From: Pseudobdellovibrionaceae bacterium
GTDB taxonomy: Bacteria > Bdellovibrionota > Bdellovibrionia > Bdellovibrionales > JAGQZY01
DNA length: 64,000 nt
Direction of reading: 5' to 3'
Assembly: GCA_020635085.1 (NCBI GenBank)
Contig: JACKAL010000003.1
Span: forward strand, 1-64,000
How positions within the stretch are numbered: position 1 is the first letter of the stretch; each line of letters begins with the position of its first letter. The translations under genes and the position numbers were made by a program. The notes beneath the pieces were generated by a model. It was not told where the DNA came from and ran no database searches. It saw only the letters and a program-made list of their open reading frames with translations. Of this stretch, positions 1 through 8,898 are shown in pieces.

Positions 1-303
1 GGTATTCGCGGAGGAACCGTCGTGGGAGCCAGCGATTTTCAAACATCAACGGAAGAGCTCTCTAAAGCCCACATGCAATTGGATGCAAAAAAACTAAGTA
101 TTATGGCACGTCCTTTTGATTTTAATAAGGAAGATGTGGTGATGGAAAAGCCAGACAATTTTGATCAATCGCACTACCTTAATGTGGGCTGTGTGATTAA
201 TTCATTATTTGATATTTTTTCGGTGGATAAGTCCTTTTATCGTCGTTTAGGAAATGGTGCGGTTACCCAACTCTTGCCAAGTCTTAAAAGTATTGTGAAA
301 TAG
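1..303 (+). CDS. C-terminal end of a protein truncated by the window edge, possibly DUF1501-like
   Basis: The reading frame is open from the first base and ends at the TAG before 304, so this is the last 100 residues of a longer protein. The visible part opens with GIRGGTVVGASD. That resembles the conserved late segment of DUF1501/sulfatase-like secreted proteins, which often reads G-I-x-G-G-x-V-x-G. The remaining 80 residues match nothing I recognise. The DUF1499 gene follows 5 bases later, so the two are probably cotranscribed. The existence of the gene is firm; the family is a weak suggestion because no catalytic part is visible. Confidence 0.7.
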   Translation, partial: GIRGGTVVGASDFQTSTEELSKAHMQLDAKKLSIMARPFDFNKEDVVMEKPDNFDQSHYLNVGCVINSLFDIFSVDKSFYRRLGNGAVTQLLPSLKSIVK

Positions 304-308
304 AGCGA

Positions 309-662
309 ATGAATCCACTCAAAGAATGTCCGAATAAACCCAATTGTGTTTCGACGACCAGTACATCGCGCGCGCACTCGCTGCTCCCATTGCATTACAA
401 AGGGAGTCGCGAAGCCACGATGCAAAAGATAAAATCGATCGTTACGTCTTTGCCGCGCACTCACATCGAAAAGGAAGAGCCAAATTATTTACATGTGACA
501 TTTAAATCGGCTATTTTTGGTTTCGTCGATGATGTGGAGTTTTATCTCGATGACAACTCTCATTTGGTGCATTTTCGCTCAGCCTCGCGTGTGGGCTATA
601 GTGATCTTGGCGTGAACCGCAGCCGCATGGAAAATATCATTAAGTTGTATGGGAAGAAATAA
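309..662 (+). CDS. DUF1499 family protein
   Basis: A 117-residue protein with the DUF1499 hallmarks in order: CPNKPNCVST near the N-terminus, a central PRTHI segment, then FGFVDDVEF and the C-terminal RSASRVGYSDLGVNR. The length is complete for a single-domain member. There is no signal peptide or membrane segment in this copy, although many relatives are membrane- or lipid-anchored. The biochemical role of DUF1499 is not established. It starts 5 bases after the preceding gene and has no clear ribosome binding site, which suggests translational coupling. Confidence 0.9.
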   Translation: MNPLKECPNKPNCVSTTSTSRAHSLLPLHYKGSREATMQKIKSIVTSLPRTHIEKEEPNYLHVTFKSAIFGFVDDVEFYLDDNSHLVHFRSASRVGYSDLGVNRSRMENIIKLYGKK

Positions 663-721
663 GCCTATGGATAAATAGAGATTCTATTTATCTAATAACA
701 ACCAAAAAGAAAAAAAGACCA

Positions 722-2173
722 TTACTCCTGCAGTTTTTTTAATGTTTGTGGCAGAAGGTGGATGATGTCACTGGGGTTTAGTCCTCTTGGATCGTGCGTT
801 TTAATCCAATTGTCGGCGACAGCACCGTGGAGATAGGCACCACAGAGAGCGGCTTGAATGCCTGTTAGTCCTTGAGCGCGAAAGGCACTAATAATTCCTG
901 TAAGAACATCGCCACTCCCTGCTTTGGAAAGAGCGTTGTTCCCTGTGGGAATAACAAAAACTTTATCCTTATAAGCGACTAAGGTGCGAAAACCTTTAAC
1001 GACAATCGTGCAACCCCATTTTTTAGAGCTTAATAGAGCATAAGAGGGACGATCATTTTGAATGTCTTCTTTAGTAGTGGGTGCGAGAAGGCGAGCCAGT
1101 TCCAGAGGGTGAGGTGTAAGAACCCACTCTGGTCGAATAAGCGTGTGTAAATGGTATTTGGCAATCGTATTGAGAGCATCGGCATCGAGAATCACGCGAT
1201 CTAATTTTTTTTGTGCTAATTTTTTTAGAATTTCCTTTTGTTTTTCGCCCACGCTCCACCCAGGGCCTGCAGCAAAGGTGTATTTGTCTGCAAAATCTAT
1301 TTTATCTTTTATAAGCACTTCGGGAAGATCGGTAAAATAAGGTTGATCGCAGGGAATAGAGACATAACCTGCCCCATTTTTATAGGCCGCCTTTGCGGTG
1401 AGTACGGCGGCACCCCATGTACCCGGGTGACCACCAAGAATTTGTACGTGGCCGTAGTGGGCTTTATTGCCAGCAGTTTGGCGAGCCGGTAAAAGGCGCA
1501 AAAAATCTTTTCGTGTAAAGATAAAGTACGTATTGCAGTTTGCTTGCACAATGGATTTAGGAAAACCAATATCGAGGACATGGATACGCCCGCTGTGCTC
1601 TGAACCCTGTTCGATGAACATTCCTAGTTTTCGAACTCCAAAGGTGAACGTATGGTGGGCGCGCACTGCTTTATCGAGCGCAAGTCCTGTATTCGCAGAT
1701 AAACCGCTCGGGATATCTAAACTGATGATTGTTTTGGTGCTGGTGTTGAGAGCAGTCACCATTTTTTCATAAATGCCAGTGAGTGGTTTGGACAAACCGA
1801 TACCAAAAAGAGCATCAATGTAGATATCTGCAGGGGGAAGGTCGGAATCGGTCTCTAGAGGCAGGATCTGGCTTGGAGATATTTGCGCCAGCTGTGTTTT
1901 TAGAAGATCGCTTTTAGGGGTGGTGGCGAGATAGAGTTTTGTTTGTTTATACCCACGCTTGTTCAATTCGCGACACATGACGACGCCATCACCGCCATTA
2001 TTACCTGGGCCGATCATAAAAACGATAGAACATTTTTTATGAGGAAATAGTTTTGTAAATAGCAGTGCCGCCTTGAGTCCCGCCTGATTCATTAAGTGAA
2101 GAGCTGAGACCCCAGAGGCTTGAGTTTGCCCGTCTATATTTGCTGCCTCTTGGGCATTTGCCAATCGGATCAA
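722..2173 (-). CDS. nnr: Bifunctional NAD(P)H-hydrate repair enzyme (epimerase + dehydratase)
   Basis: Repairs hydrated NADH and NADPH. The N-terminal YjeF_N domain epimerises NAD(P)HX, and the C-terminal ribokinase-like domain dehydrates the S form with ADP or ATP. The epimerase part (about residues 1-215) shows GPGNNGGDG and DIPSGL. The dehydratase part shows AAGPGW, LTPHPLE and the terminal GSGDVLTG nucleotide-binding motif. The frame stays open upstream, but the best start is the TTG at 2173: it is preceded by AGGAG at good spacing and gives the family-like start MIRLANAQEA. That yields 483 residues, normal for the fusion. The gene is divergent from the GbsR/MarR regulator. Confidence 0.93.
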   Translation of the reverse strand: MIRLANAQEAANIDGQTQASGVSALHLMNQAGLKAALLFTKLFPHKKCSIVFMIGPGNNGGDGVVMCRELNKRGYKQTKLYLATTPKSDLLKTQLAQISPSQILPLETDSDLPPADIYIDALFGIGLSKPLTGIYEKMVTALNTSTKTIISLDIPSGLSANTGLALDKAVRAHHTFTFGVRKLGMFIEQGSEHSGRIHVLDIGFPKSIVQANCNTYFIFTRKDFLRLLPARQTAGNKAHYGHVQILGGHPGTWGAAVLTAKAAYKNGAGYVSIPCDQPYFTDLPEVLIKDKIDFADKYTFAAGPGWSVGEKQKEILKKLAQKKLDRVILDADALNTIAKYHLHTLIRPEWVLTPHPLELARLLAPTTKEDIQNDRPSYALLSSKKWGCTIVVKGFRTLVAYKDKVFVIPTGNNALSKAGSGDVLTGIISAFRAQGLTGIQAALCGAYLHGAVADNWIKTHDPRGLNPSDIIHLLPQTLKKLQE

Positions 2174-2331
2174 TTTGAATCTCCTATTATTGATCTTCAG
2201 AATACGCCTAAGAATAAAATAAGGGCACATAATAGAGTTCCTGCTGGGGTCGTGCGACATCATATTGCTTTTGTTTTCATTCAGCGGTAGAAAGTTTACA
2301 AATATATAAACTTTTAAAATAAAAGGATCTT

Positions 2332-2874
2332 GTGCATAAAAAGAAAAATAATTCCATTGCGAAACCGTCGTTGCCCGATGCCTATACAAATCTACTGGAG
2401 CAGATCGGTTTTTTTATTGAATATTGGGGCTTTAAAGAAGTGCATGGCCAGGTATGGGCGTGTATTTTTTTATCAGAGCGCCCCACGGATGCAAATCATA
2501 TTATTCACCACTTGCAACTGTCCAAAGCGGCGGTCAGTCTCGCACTGAAAGATTTATTGCATTATGAAGTGATCATGGAAGTAGAAAAAACAGAACCTTC
2601 TACACGTAAATATATTTCTAATCCAAATATGGCAGAAGTGATTTGCAATGTTCTTCGCGAGCGTGAAAAGCAAATGCTAACAAAGATTGTGCTTTCGGCA
2701 AAAACTCTTTTATCGACTCCGAAGGAGGAGTTCCAAAGAATCCATGTGTCGAAAGAACGTGTACAAAATTTAAAAGAAATGACGGAAGGGGCACAGAGTC
2801 TTTTAGAGCAAATGCTAGACTCACAGCAGGTGGATCTTGTTGGCCTGTTTCAACTTCTTAATTTAAAAACATAA
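2332..2874 (+). CDS. GbsR/MarR-family winged-helix transcriptional regulator
   Basis: A 180-residue DNA-binding protein. The core matches GbsR-type MarR regulators: GFKEVHGQVWACIFLSERP, then the recognition region LQLSKAAVSLALKDLL and a wing. The C-terminal half is helical and probably dimerises. It starts at GTG 2332 behind AAAAGGA. The photolyase start codon lies two bases after its stop, so the two genes form an operon. The regulator may control the photolyase, itself or the divergent nnr gene. The ligand cannot be read from the sequence. Confidence 0.85.
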   Translation: MHKKKNNSIAKPSLPDAYTNLLEQIGFFIEYWGFKEVHGQVWACIFLSERPTDANHIIHHLQLSKAAVSLALKDLLHYEVIMEVEKTEPSTRKYISNPNMAEVICNVLREREKQMLTKIVLSAKTLLSTPKEEFQRIHVSKERVQNLKEMTEGAQSLLEQMLDSQQVDLVGLFQLLNLKT

Positions 2875-2875
2875 A

Positions 2876-4369
2876 ATGACAAACCCTGCACAAACGTCTT
2901 TTGGTATCCACTGGTTTCGCCGTGATCTACGTGTGGCGGGAAACAACGCCCTTCTTCATAATTGGCAGAAAAATAAAGGTCGTGTTGTTGGGGTGTTTTG
3001 CTTTGATTCTCAATTTTTGCGTCGTGCCGATTTTTCTCATAATCGTTTTGCCTTTTTTCTCAATACTTTGCAATCGCTTCAGTCGGAGTTGCGAGCTATT
3101 GGCAGTGACTTGCTCATTGTGGATGAGAGGCCCGATCCTGCATTTCGTAAAATCAGCGATTATTTTAAACACCACAAAAAATGGAACTTATCACAAGTGA
3201 CATATAATCGTGATTATGAACCCTTTGCTCGTAATCGTGATCGTGCGATAGAAGATTTATTATCAAAACTCAATGTGCCATGTGATTCGTTTCGCGACCA
3301 CTTGATGATAGAACCTTTAGAGCTCGATAAAGGCAAGATGGGTGAGTACTATCAAATTTATTCGCCTTTTGCCAAAAAGTGGTTTGAGCTGTTTCATTCG
3401 CCGACGATGCAAGCGCGTATCGAGGAGCAGAAAAGAGGTTTGCGCTACCTCTTCGAAAAAAAACATAAAGAGAATTTATTTTGTCTATCGTGGTCGGATC
3501 TAACCAATGCGCAATTCCCTTACCAAGACGCTTTAAAGCAATTCCAAACTGAGAATGGCAAGAAGGTGACAGTAGAAATTCCCGAGGCCGGCAGTATTGC
3601 CGTACGCCATCATCTGGAAACATTTAAAAGCAAACTCGAAAACTATAAAGAAGCACGTGATATTCCTTCTCAGGCGGGGACATCGAAGTTCTCCCTTTTT
3701 TTAAAAAATGGTTCCCTCACAACAACACAGATTATGGCATATTATAATTTACAGAAGCTCACTTTTAAAGATGAGCAGGGACCTGGGAGGTTTTTAAAAG
3801 AGTTGGTATGGCGCGAATTTTACTATCATATTTTATATCATTACCCTCTAGTCGAAACGGAAGCCTTTATTAAAAAGTATAAAAAGATTCGCTGGCAAAA
3901 CAATGAGATCCTTTTTAAACAGTGGTGTGAGGGTAAAACTGGATTTCCGATTGTGGATGCCGGTATGCGCGAGTTGAACACAACAGGTTGGATGCACAAC
4001 CGTGTGCGCATGATCGTATCGTCTTTTTTAACCAAAGATCTCTTGATCGATTGGCGATGGGGCGAAAAGTATTTTATGGAAAAACTTCTCGATGGAGATT
4101 TGGCACCCAATAATGGTGGATGGCAGTGGGCGGCCTCTACAGGTTGTGATCCCCAACCGTATTTTCGTATTTTTAATCCATGGCTTCAGGCCAAAAAATT
4201 TGATCCGGAGGGAGAGTATATTCGTCAGTTTGTTGAAGAACTTAAAGATGTAGATACAAAGACGATTCACGACGAAGAAGCCGACCGCACGGCCTATGGG
4301 TACCCTAAGCCCATTGTGCAGCACAAAATGCAGAAAGAAAAAGCACTTAAAATGTATGATGTGGAATAA
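2876..4369 (+). CDS. phrB: Deoxyribodipyrimidine photolyase / cryptochrome family
   Basis: Light-driven repair of cyclobutane pyrimidine dimers, or a cryptochrome relative. The N-terminal antenna-binding domain opens with IHWFRRDLRV. The FAD-binding domain contains GWMHNRVRM and then DGDLAPNNGGWQWAASTGCD, followed by the PYFRIFNP block; these are the class I flavin and lesion contacts. At 497 residues it is slightly longer than typical class I enzymes (about 470). It sits one base after the regulator gene. A CPD photolyase is the likeliest role, but the sequence alone does not exclude a (6-4) or cryptochrome-like specificity. Confidence 0.9.
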   Translation: MTNPAQTSFGIHWFRRDLRVAGNNALLHNWQKNKGRVVGVFCFDSQFLRRADFSHNRFAFFLNTLQSLQSELRAIGSDLLIVDERPDPAFRKISDYFKHHKKWNLSQVTYNRDYEPFARNRDRAIEDLLSKLNVPCDSFRDHLMIEPLELDKGKMGEYYQIYSPFAKKWFELFHSPTMQARIEEQKRGLRYLFEKKHKENLFCLSWSDLTNAQFPYQDALKQFQTENGKKVTVEIPEAGSIAVRHHLETFKSKLENYKEARDIPSQAGTSKFSLFLKNGSLTTTQIMAYYNLQKLTFKDEQGPGRFLKELVWREFYYHILYHYPLVETEAFIKKYKKIRWQNNEILFKQWCEGKTGFPIVDAGMRELNTTGWMHNRVRMIVSSFLTKDLLIDWRWGEKYFMEKLLDGDLAPNNGGWQWAASTGCDPQPYFRIFNPWLQAKKFDPEGEYIRQFVEELKDVDTKTIHDEEADRTAYGYPKPIVQHKMQKEKALKMYDVE

Positions 4370-4391
4370 AGTTATTTTGAGTCCGTTTTAT

Positions 4392-4447
4392 ACTGGATGT
4401 TTATTTTGAAAACAACAAAATCCATCCAGTCTTCAATTTTTTGTCTG
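4392..4447. terminator. Hairpin between convergent phrB and ABC1-kinase genes
   Basis: The 8-bp stem ACTGGATG (4392-4399) pairs with CATCCAGT (4423-4430), and an inner ATTTTG/CAAAAT pairing extends it. A T-rich tract follows on the plus strand (4436-4442). It lies just past the photolyase stop and at the end of the opposing gene, so it could terminate both. Confidence 0.55.
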
Positions 4448-5755
4448 TAACATTTTTTTCCAATAAGGCACCAGGTCGATAGTGACATCCATACGACGTA
4501 ATATATTAAATATGCCTCCGAGTTTTCTATGGAGCAAAAGGATATGTTTTGGAGGCGCCGAGTATTTTAAGCTATTTGTGAAGTCGCGCCCTATGGTAAA
4601 GCTGCGTTGCGCGTAATCTTTATTGGCAAAATGAAAGGGTTGCAGGTCGGGAGAAAAAGGTTCTAACGAATTTTTAAGGAAGGCAATAAATTTTCTTTTT
4701 GTGGAGTCGCTTTCGCGGGGATCAATCAAATGAAACTGGATCGATGTCTCCAATATACGTTCATCATCTCCTGAGTCCAGTGCCATCAGTACTTGGCAGT
4801 ACTGATCGACGAATACTTTTTCGTATTGCATGGTGGCGCCAAAATCGAGCAGTACCAATTTTGTATTATTTTGAACTAAAAAATTTCCATAATTTGGATC
4901 TGTTTGAACCAATCCCCAGTTAAAAAATTCCTCACAATATAAGTCGAGAATCAGACGTGCGATATGTTCGCGTTGTTTAAGAATCGGTGCACTGTCGATC
5001 CACTTTTTGAGCGGAACTCCTTCAACGAAATTCATTGATAAGACTGCGTCTGTACAGAGTTCATTGATGGTATGGGGGACTATATAGTTTTCGTTCTTAT
5101 GATTTTCTTCTAAGTGTCGCTGATATTGTATCATAAGATTTCGTTCGCGAATGTAGTCGGTTTCCTGGACAAGAACTGTTGTGAACTCCTGAAAAACAAG
5201 ATTGAGTGGAATTTGTCTTCCTGAAAGACGCAAAAAGGCTTCACATACTTTTTGTAAGATAGCGAGATCGGAGTGAATGCTATCGCGCACCCCAGGGTAT
5301 TGAATTTTGAGTGCGAGAGTTTCATTTTTGTATGTGGCCTTGTGGACTTGGCCAATACTGGCAGAAGCAAAGGGTTTTTCTTCGATTTTTAGGTTTGCAA
5401 GAAGAAGTGGGTCCAATTTATTTTCTAAAACTTGATGCATAATAGAGTAATCAACAGGTTCTGCTTGATCTTGTAATTTCGATAAAATTTCGGTGACCTC
5501 AGATGGTAATAAATCACTACTATCAAGACTTAACAATTGGCCGACCTTCATGGCAGCCCCCTTGAGCTGAGACAAGCTTTTCGCTAGTATTTTTGCCTGT
5601 TCGATGCGCGTTTTTAATTGCTCAGGTGCGATCTCTTCGACATTTTGTACAAGTGTTTCTTTGATTTTTTGCGAAAGCTCATGGCCAGCAATTTTACGAG
5701 CTGTATTGAGAAGTTCAACCGATCGAGAAACAACAGACTTCTTAAAACGTGACAC
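4433..5755 (-). CDS. ABC1/UbiB atypical kinase family protein
   Basis: A 440-residue protein-kinase-like ATPase of the ABC1/ADCK/UbiB family, often linked to isoprenoid lipid or quinone metabolism. Family marks are the KxGQ block (LKGAAMKVGQLLS), the alanine-rich loop PFASASIGQVHKA in place of the usual glycine-rich loop, LALKIQYPGV and the metal-binding DPNYGNFLV...LLDFGAT. No C-terminal membrane helices are evident, unlike E. coli UbiB. It begins at a GTG (5755) with only a weak AAAGG upstream. Because this organism appears to make menaquinone, a role in quinone supply is plausible, but that is inference. Confidence 0.88.
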   Translation of the reverse strand: MSRFKKSVVSRSVELLNTARKIAGHELSQKIKETLVQNVEEIAPEQLKTRIEQAKILAKSLSQLKGAAMKVGQLLSLDSSDLLPSEVTEILSKLQDQAEPVDYSIMHQVLENKLDPLLLANLKIEEKPFASASIGQVHKATYKNETLALKIQYPGVRDSIHSDLAILQKVCEAFLRLSGRQIPLNLVFQEFTTVLVQETDYIRERNLMIQYQRHLEENHKNENYIVPHTINELCTDAVLSMNFVEGVPLKKWIDSAPILKQREHIARLILDLYCEEFFNWGLVQTDPNYGNFLVQNNTKLVLLDFGATMQYEKVFVDQYCQVLMALDSGDDERILETSIQFHLIDPRESDSTKRKFIAFLKNSLEPFSPDLQPFHFANKDYAQRSFTIGRDFTNSLKYSAPPKHILLLHRKLGGIFNILRRMDVTIDLVPYWKKMLQTKN

Positions 5756-6069
5756 GGCGATAAAATACCTTTGGTCAGGTGCTTTTGTAAAGGACTACTC
5801 GATATCAAGTCCCGCCCGTTTTCGGATAGGCTCTTAAGGTGTGTGAGTAATTACATTTTGGTCTTTCGCTACAAAATCGCAATTGTCCACACGCGACGGC
5901 TTTATAGTACGTGAATCCTTTTGGACTGCACCTCGGGAGAAGGTCTAGGGGGGAAGCTCACGTGCATCTTTTTAAAATGTGATATATTGATTTTGAAAAA
6001 AGAAAATTAGGCTTTGGTCTGAATGTATTTTTGCAGCCATGTCTTGGAAATCTTGCTAACCTAATAGAC
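5756..6069. other. Intergenic region between divergent genes
   Basis: About 314 bases between the ABC1 kinase start (minus) and the cytochrome lipoprotein start (plus). It must hold both promoters. An AT-rich tract at about 5975-6005 could supply a -10 for the rightward gene. I see no repeat, RNA gene or convincing operator. Confidence 0.5.
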
Positions 6070-6405
6070 ATGCGTGTGGGTATCATTGTTAGTATCCTGT
6101 TATCTTCTGTATTCCTCTTTTATACGAATTGTGGAAAAGTAGGTGAGTATGGCATAGCAACAATTGCTGGAGATGCTGCCGCCGGCGAAGTTGTTTATAC
6201 TTCAGTAACACCTGCATGTGTGAGTTGCCATGGAGCGAGCGGTGGTGGTGTGTTTGGTCAAGCGGGTTCTATTGTAGGAAAAGCCGGTAAAGTGATGAGC
6301 ACTGTTCGTTCGGGAATAAGTACCATGCCGGGATACAGTACGTCGGACATAAGTGATCAAGAGCTTATAGATCTTGCGGCATACGTGGCTACGTTTACTC
6401 CGTGA
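6070..6405 (+). CDS. Small c-type cytochrome, probable lipoprotein
   Basis: A 111-residue exported monohaem cytochrome c. Residues 1-20 form a hydrophobic signal and Cys21 is the likely lipid-attachment residue, although the lipobox (FYTNC) has Asn at -1 instead of Gly/Ala/Ser. The haem motif is CVSCH at residues 50-54, and Met87 in STMPGY is the likely sixth ligand. The C-terminal helix DQELIDLAAYVATF is typical of class I cytochromes. I chose ATG 6070 because the frame upstream does not look like a signal peptide. It probably carries electrons in the periplasm; its partner is unknown. Confidence 0.85.
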   Translation: MRVGIIVSILLSSVFLFYTNCGKVGEYGIATIAGDAAAGEVVYTSVTPACVSCHGASGGGVFGQAGSIVGKAGKVMSTVRSGISTMPGYSTSDISDQELIDLAAYVATFTP

Positions 6406-6430
6406 CTTCACTAGGAGAACGGTGCGGAGT

Positions 6431-7225
6431 TTAAGGCACCACCGGAAAAACGGCGCTCCCCACATTTTGTAATTGTCCCTTGATGATTTGTTCTGCTTGC
6501 AATGCTGTTGCAATGGTCGCCGCCCCGGCAAGAACAACACTTCCTTTGGGTAAACTTTTCCCGTTTTGAGCGAGAAGCTCGACAAGAGAACACAGAGACA
6601 AAAAGGGATGGCCCAGAATAGCATCTCCAGTTGCCGACTCCACGATTTCGGTGTTGGAAAGAAGATCGATTTTCAGTTGGGGCCAATCCAAAACGGTAGA
6701 TCCAGGAACCGAATCGCCAAGAACAAAATGAGACGACGAGGCATTATCGGCAATAACATCTGGTAAAGAAAAATACTTAAATCCTTTGTAGCGAGAATCT
6801 AAAATCTCTAAGGCCACACCGATTTTTTCGCACACACGTGGCACGTCCTCTAAACTTAAGGAGCCTGATAGATCTTGATTGGTAATAAAATAAATCTCGG
6901 GTTCGGCTTTAGGATGCAAGAAGGGAGTCAAAGAAAAGGGGGCGTGGTTTTCGAGGTGCATAACATTTGTAAGCACACCAAAAATAGGTGTGTGTAATCC
7001 CATCTGTTCCATTTTGGCTTTGGAGGTAAGTCCCATCTTATAGCCGATAATTTTTTCGCCGCTTTCGATGCGCAGGTTAATTCCTTCGGCTTGTACCTTG
7101 TAGGCATCTTCGAGATCGTAGGTTCCCATCTCTTTTGAAAAAGGTTCCACTTCGAACTTTTCACAACGGGCACGATGAAGGGTTTTTGCCATTTCGCTAA
7201 TTTGTGCAGGCGTTAATTTTGTCAT
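6431..7225 (-). CDS. 4-oxalocrotonate decarboxylase / 2-oxopent-4-enoate hydratase family
   Basis: A 264-residue member of the MhpD/DmpH family. These enzymes use a divalent metal either to decarboxylate 4-oxalocrotonate or to hydrate 2-hydroxypenta-2,4-dienoate. Visible family features are GYKMGLTSKAKM near residue 60, the metal-site segment KAEPEIYF, and ALEILDSRYKGFKY followed by DVIADNASSSHFVLG. Placed next to genes making 2-aminomuconate and 4-oxalocrotonate, it is probably the decarboxylase of that meta-cleavage route. The two subfamilies are too similar to separate by eye. The start at ATG 7225 is preferred; an in-frame TTG at 7261 would add 12 residues. It is divergent from the kynurenine cluster. 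Confidence 0.82.
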   Translation of the reverse strand: MTKLTPAQISEMAKTLHRARCEKFEVEPFSKEMGTYDLEDAYKVQAEGINLRIESGEKIIGYKMGLTSKAKMEQMGLHTPIFGVLTNVMHLENHAPFSLTPFLHPKAEPEIYFITNQDLSGSLSLEDVPRVCEKIGVALEILDSRYKGFKYFSLPDVIADNASSSHFVLGDSVPGSTVLDWPQLKIDLLSNTEIVESATGDAILGHPFLSLCSLVELLAQNGKSLPKGSVVLAGAATIATALQAEQIIKGQLQNVGSAVFPVVP

Positions 7226-7302
7226 AAAGGGACTGTAGAGGAAGCTTTCCGTAAAGTCCAATAGGCTCTATGGCGCTATGGGTAACCACTGATGAGACCA
7301 TA

Positions 7303-7343
7303 TTTAAACGACTAGAAGAACGACACCCGTACAGTCGTTTAAA
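7303..7343. promoter_or_regulatory. Inverted repeat, possible operator in the divergent promoter region
   Basis: Perfect 11-bp arms TTTAAACGACT (7303-7313) and AGTCGTTTAAA (7333-7343) are separated by 19 bases. It lies between the divergent decarboxylase and nitroreductase genes. There is no T tract after it on either strand, so an operator is a better reading than a terminator. No regulator gene is adjacent. Confidence 0.5.
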
Positions 7344-7511
7344 CAGATCTTATGAGTGCGCATTCTCATTTGTGTGAAATACTGCACATTTTTTTAAAAT
7401 AGGCCGCAGGATTCTTGGGAGGGGATCACGTATTATGAAGACTATCTTGCAATGGATTGCAGGAACAAAAATCCAGGTCTATCCAAGGACCTAGGTAAAA
7501 AAGGAGCCCAC

Positions 7512-8105
7512 ATGCAGCCCATTGAATATACAAGAGAGGTTCAATCTCATGTCAACCCAGTCTTTCCTGAGCGGTGGTCACCGCGATCATTCGATCCTAC
7601 TTATCAAATTCCTCGTGAAGAATTGCAAACCCTTTTCGAAGCCGCACGTTGGGCTCCTTCTAGTTTTAACGAACAGCCCTGGTTTTTTCATATTGCTTTA
7701 CGCGACACGCCCGCATTCTCTCAATTTATGGAGCCGTTAACAGACTCCAATAAAGAGTGGGTGAAGAACACGTCGCTTCTTTGTTATGTGGTGGGACGTC
7801 GGTTTTTTAAATTAAATAATAGCGACAATACCACCTTTGAATTCGATTGCGGGGCGGCTTGGATGTCGCTTGCGCTCCAGGCACGGGCAATCCAACTTTA
7901 TGCCCATGGCATGGTGGGTTTTGATCGCGCAAAAGCTGGGAAAATTTTGCAGGTGGATGAGTCGCAAGCCAAGGTTATTGCCGCGATTGCGATTGGAAAA
8001 CGTGATGATCCCAAGCTTCTATCGGTAAAATTACGCGACAACGAAAAGATGAACCAGCGCCGCGAGCTCGACGCTATTTTCAAAGTACATGAAGCCACGC
8101 ATTGA
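7512..8105 (+). CDS. Nitroreductase family flavoprotein
   Basis: A 197-residue FMN-dependent nitroreductase-like oxidoreductase. The N-terminal block PERWSPRSFDP leads to ARWAPSSFNEQPWFF, the FMN-binding segment of this family. Later segments FDCGAAWMSLALQA and AAIAIGKRDD also fit. ATG 7512 is chosen for the AAGGAG seven bases upstream; the frame is open for 60 more bases. It is the first rightward gene before the kynurenine operon, separated from kynB by about 150 bases, so cotranscription is possible but not shown. Its substrate is unknown. Confidence 0.88.
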   Translation: MQPIEYTREVQSHVNPVFPERWSPRSFDPTYQIPREELQTLFEAARWAPSSFNEQPWFFHIALRDTPAFSQFMEPLTDSNKEWVKNTSLLCYVVGRRFFKLNNSDNTTFEFDCGAAWMSLALQARAIQLYAHGMVGFDRAKAGKILQVDESQAKVIAAIAIGKRDDPKLLSVKLRDNEKMNQRRELDAIFKVHEATH

Positions 8106-8259
8106 GCGTCGCGCAAGCCTATACCGCGCCAATGATGGCTTGCCTCTCTCAGAGGGAAACGGTACACCATTAAGGTATGCTATGTGCCCTTACATCCTAG
8201 CATGCTGAAGAAGCCTCGTGTCACAACTCAGGCTATACCGTTTATGTACAGGAAGAACT
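8106..8259. other. Short intergenic region before kynB
   Basis: It contains a 7-bp inverted repeat, GCAAGCC (8113-8119) and GGCTTGC (8137-8143), right after the nitroreductase stop. No T tract follows, so termination there is uncertain. The kynB ribosome binding site AGGAAG lies at its end. Confidence 0.4.
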
Positions 8260-8898
8260 ATGGCGTCAACAAATCGAAAGCTATTCGACATATCTCCAGA
8301 AGTTTCACCGCAAATTGCGGTTTTTCCTGGCGATACGCCATTTGCACAAAAAATTCTCATGGATTGTAAGAAGGGAGATCATCTGGGTCTTTCTTCCTTT
8401 ACCACCACACCTCATGTCGGAGCGCATGTGGATGCGCCGAACCATTACCATCGCGATGGCAAAGGAATCAGTGAACGTTCTTTGGAGTATTATTTCGGCC
8501 CCTGCCAAGTGTTTGAGGTGTCGTGCCCTCGTGGTACACGTATTCATCCTGCTGATATCAAAGAGCACGCCATTACCAGCGCGCGCATTTTATTTAAAAC
8601 GCAGTCGTTTCCCAATCCCAATCAATGGAACAATGATTTTGTTTCGCTCTCTAAAGAATTGATCGATTATTTAGCTGCCCACAATGTGCGCTTGGTGGGA
8701 ATCGACACACCCTCTATAGATCTTGCCGATGATAAAGAACTTGAAAGCCATCACGCGGTTTACCAACATGACATGGCGATTCTGGAAGGAATAGTGCTCG
8801 AAGATGTTCCACCAGGAAAATATGATCTGGTGGCATTGCCGCTGAAAATGAAAAACTTAGATGCCTCGCCGGTGCGCGCGGTTTTGGTGCAATCATGA
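8260..8898 (+). CDS. kynB: Kynurenine formamidase (arylformamidase), cyclase family
   Basis: Hydrolyses N-formylkynurenine to kynurenine and formate, the second step of tryptophan breakdown. The 212-residue cyclase-family fold carries the metal motif HVGAHVDAPNH, giving His52, His56, Asp58 and His62. Further conserved segments are LVGIDTPSID and ESHHAVYQHDMAILEGI. The start at ATG 8260 is set by AGGAAG upstream; a longer frame begins at 8218 but lacks family similarity. It overlaps the next gene by four bases (ATGA). Tryptophan 2,3-dioxygenase, which makes its substrate, is not in this window. Confidence 0.92.
   Translation: MASTNRKLFDISPEVSPQIAVFPGDTPFAQKILMDCKKGDHLGLSSFTTTPHVGAHVDAPNHYHRDGKGISERSLEYYFGPCQVFEVSCPRGTRIHPADIKEHAITSARILFKTQSFPNPNQWNNDFVSLSKELIDYLAAHNVRLVGIDTPSIDLADDKELESHHAVYQHDMAILEGIVLEDVPPGKYDLVALPLKMKNLDASPVRAVLVQS

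Noticed and set aside
2174..2389. N-terminal extension of the nnr frame
   Set aside because: The extension overlaps the divergent regulator start, has no family similarity and lacks the ribosome binding site found at TTG 2173.
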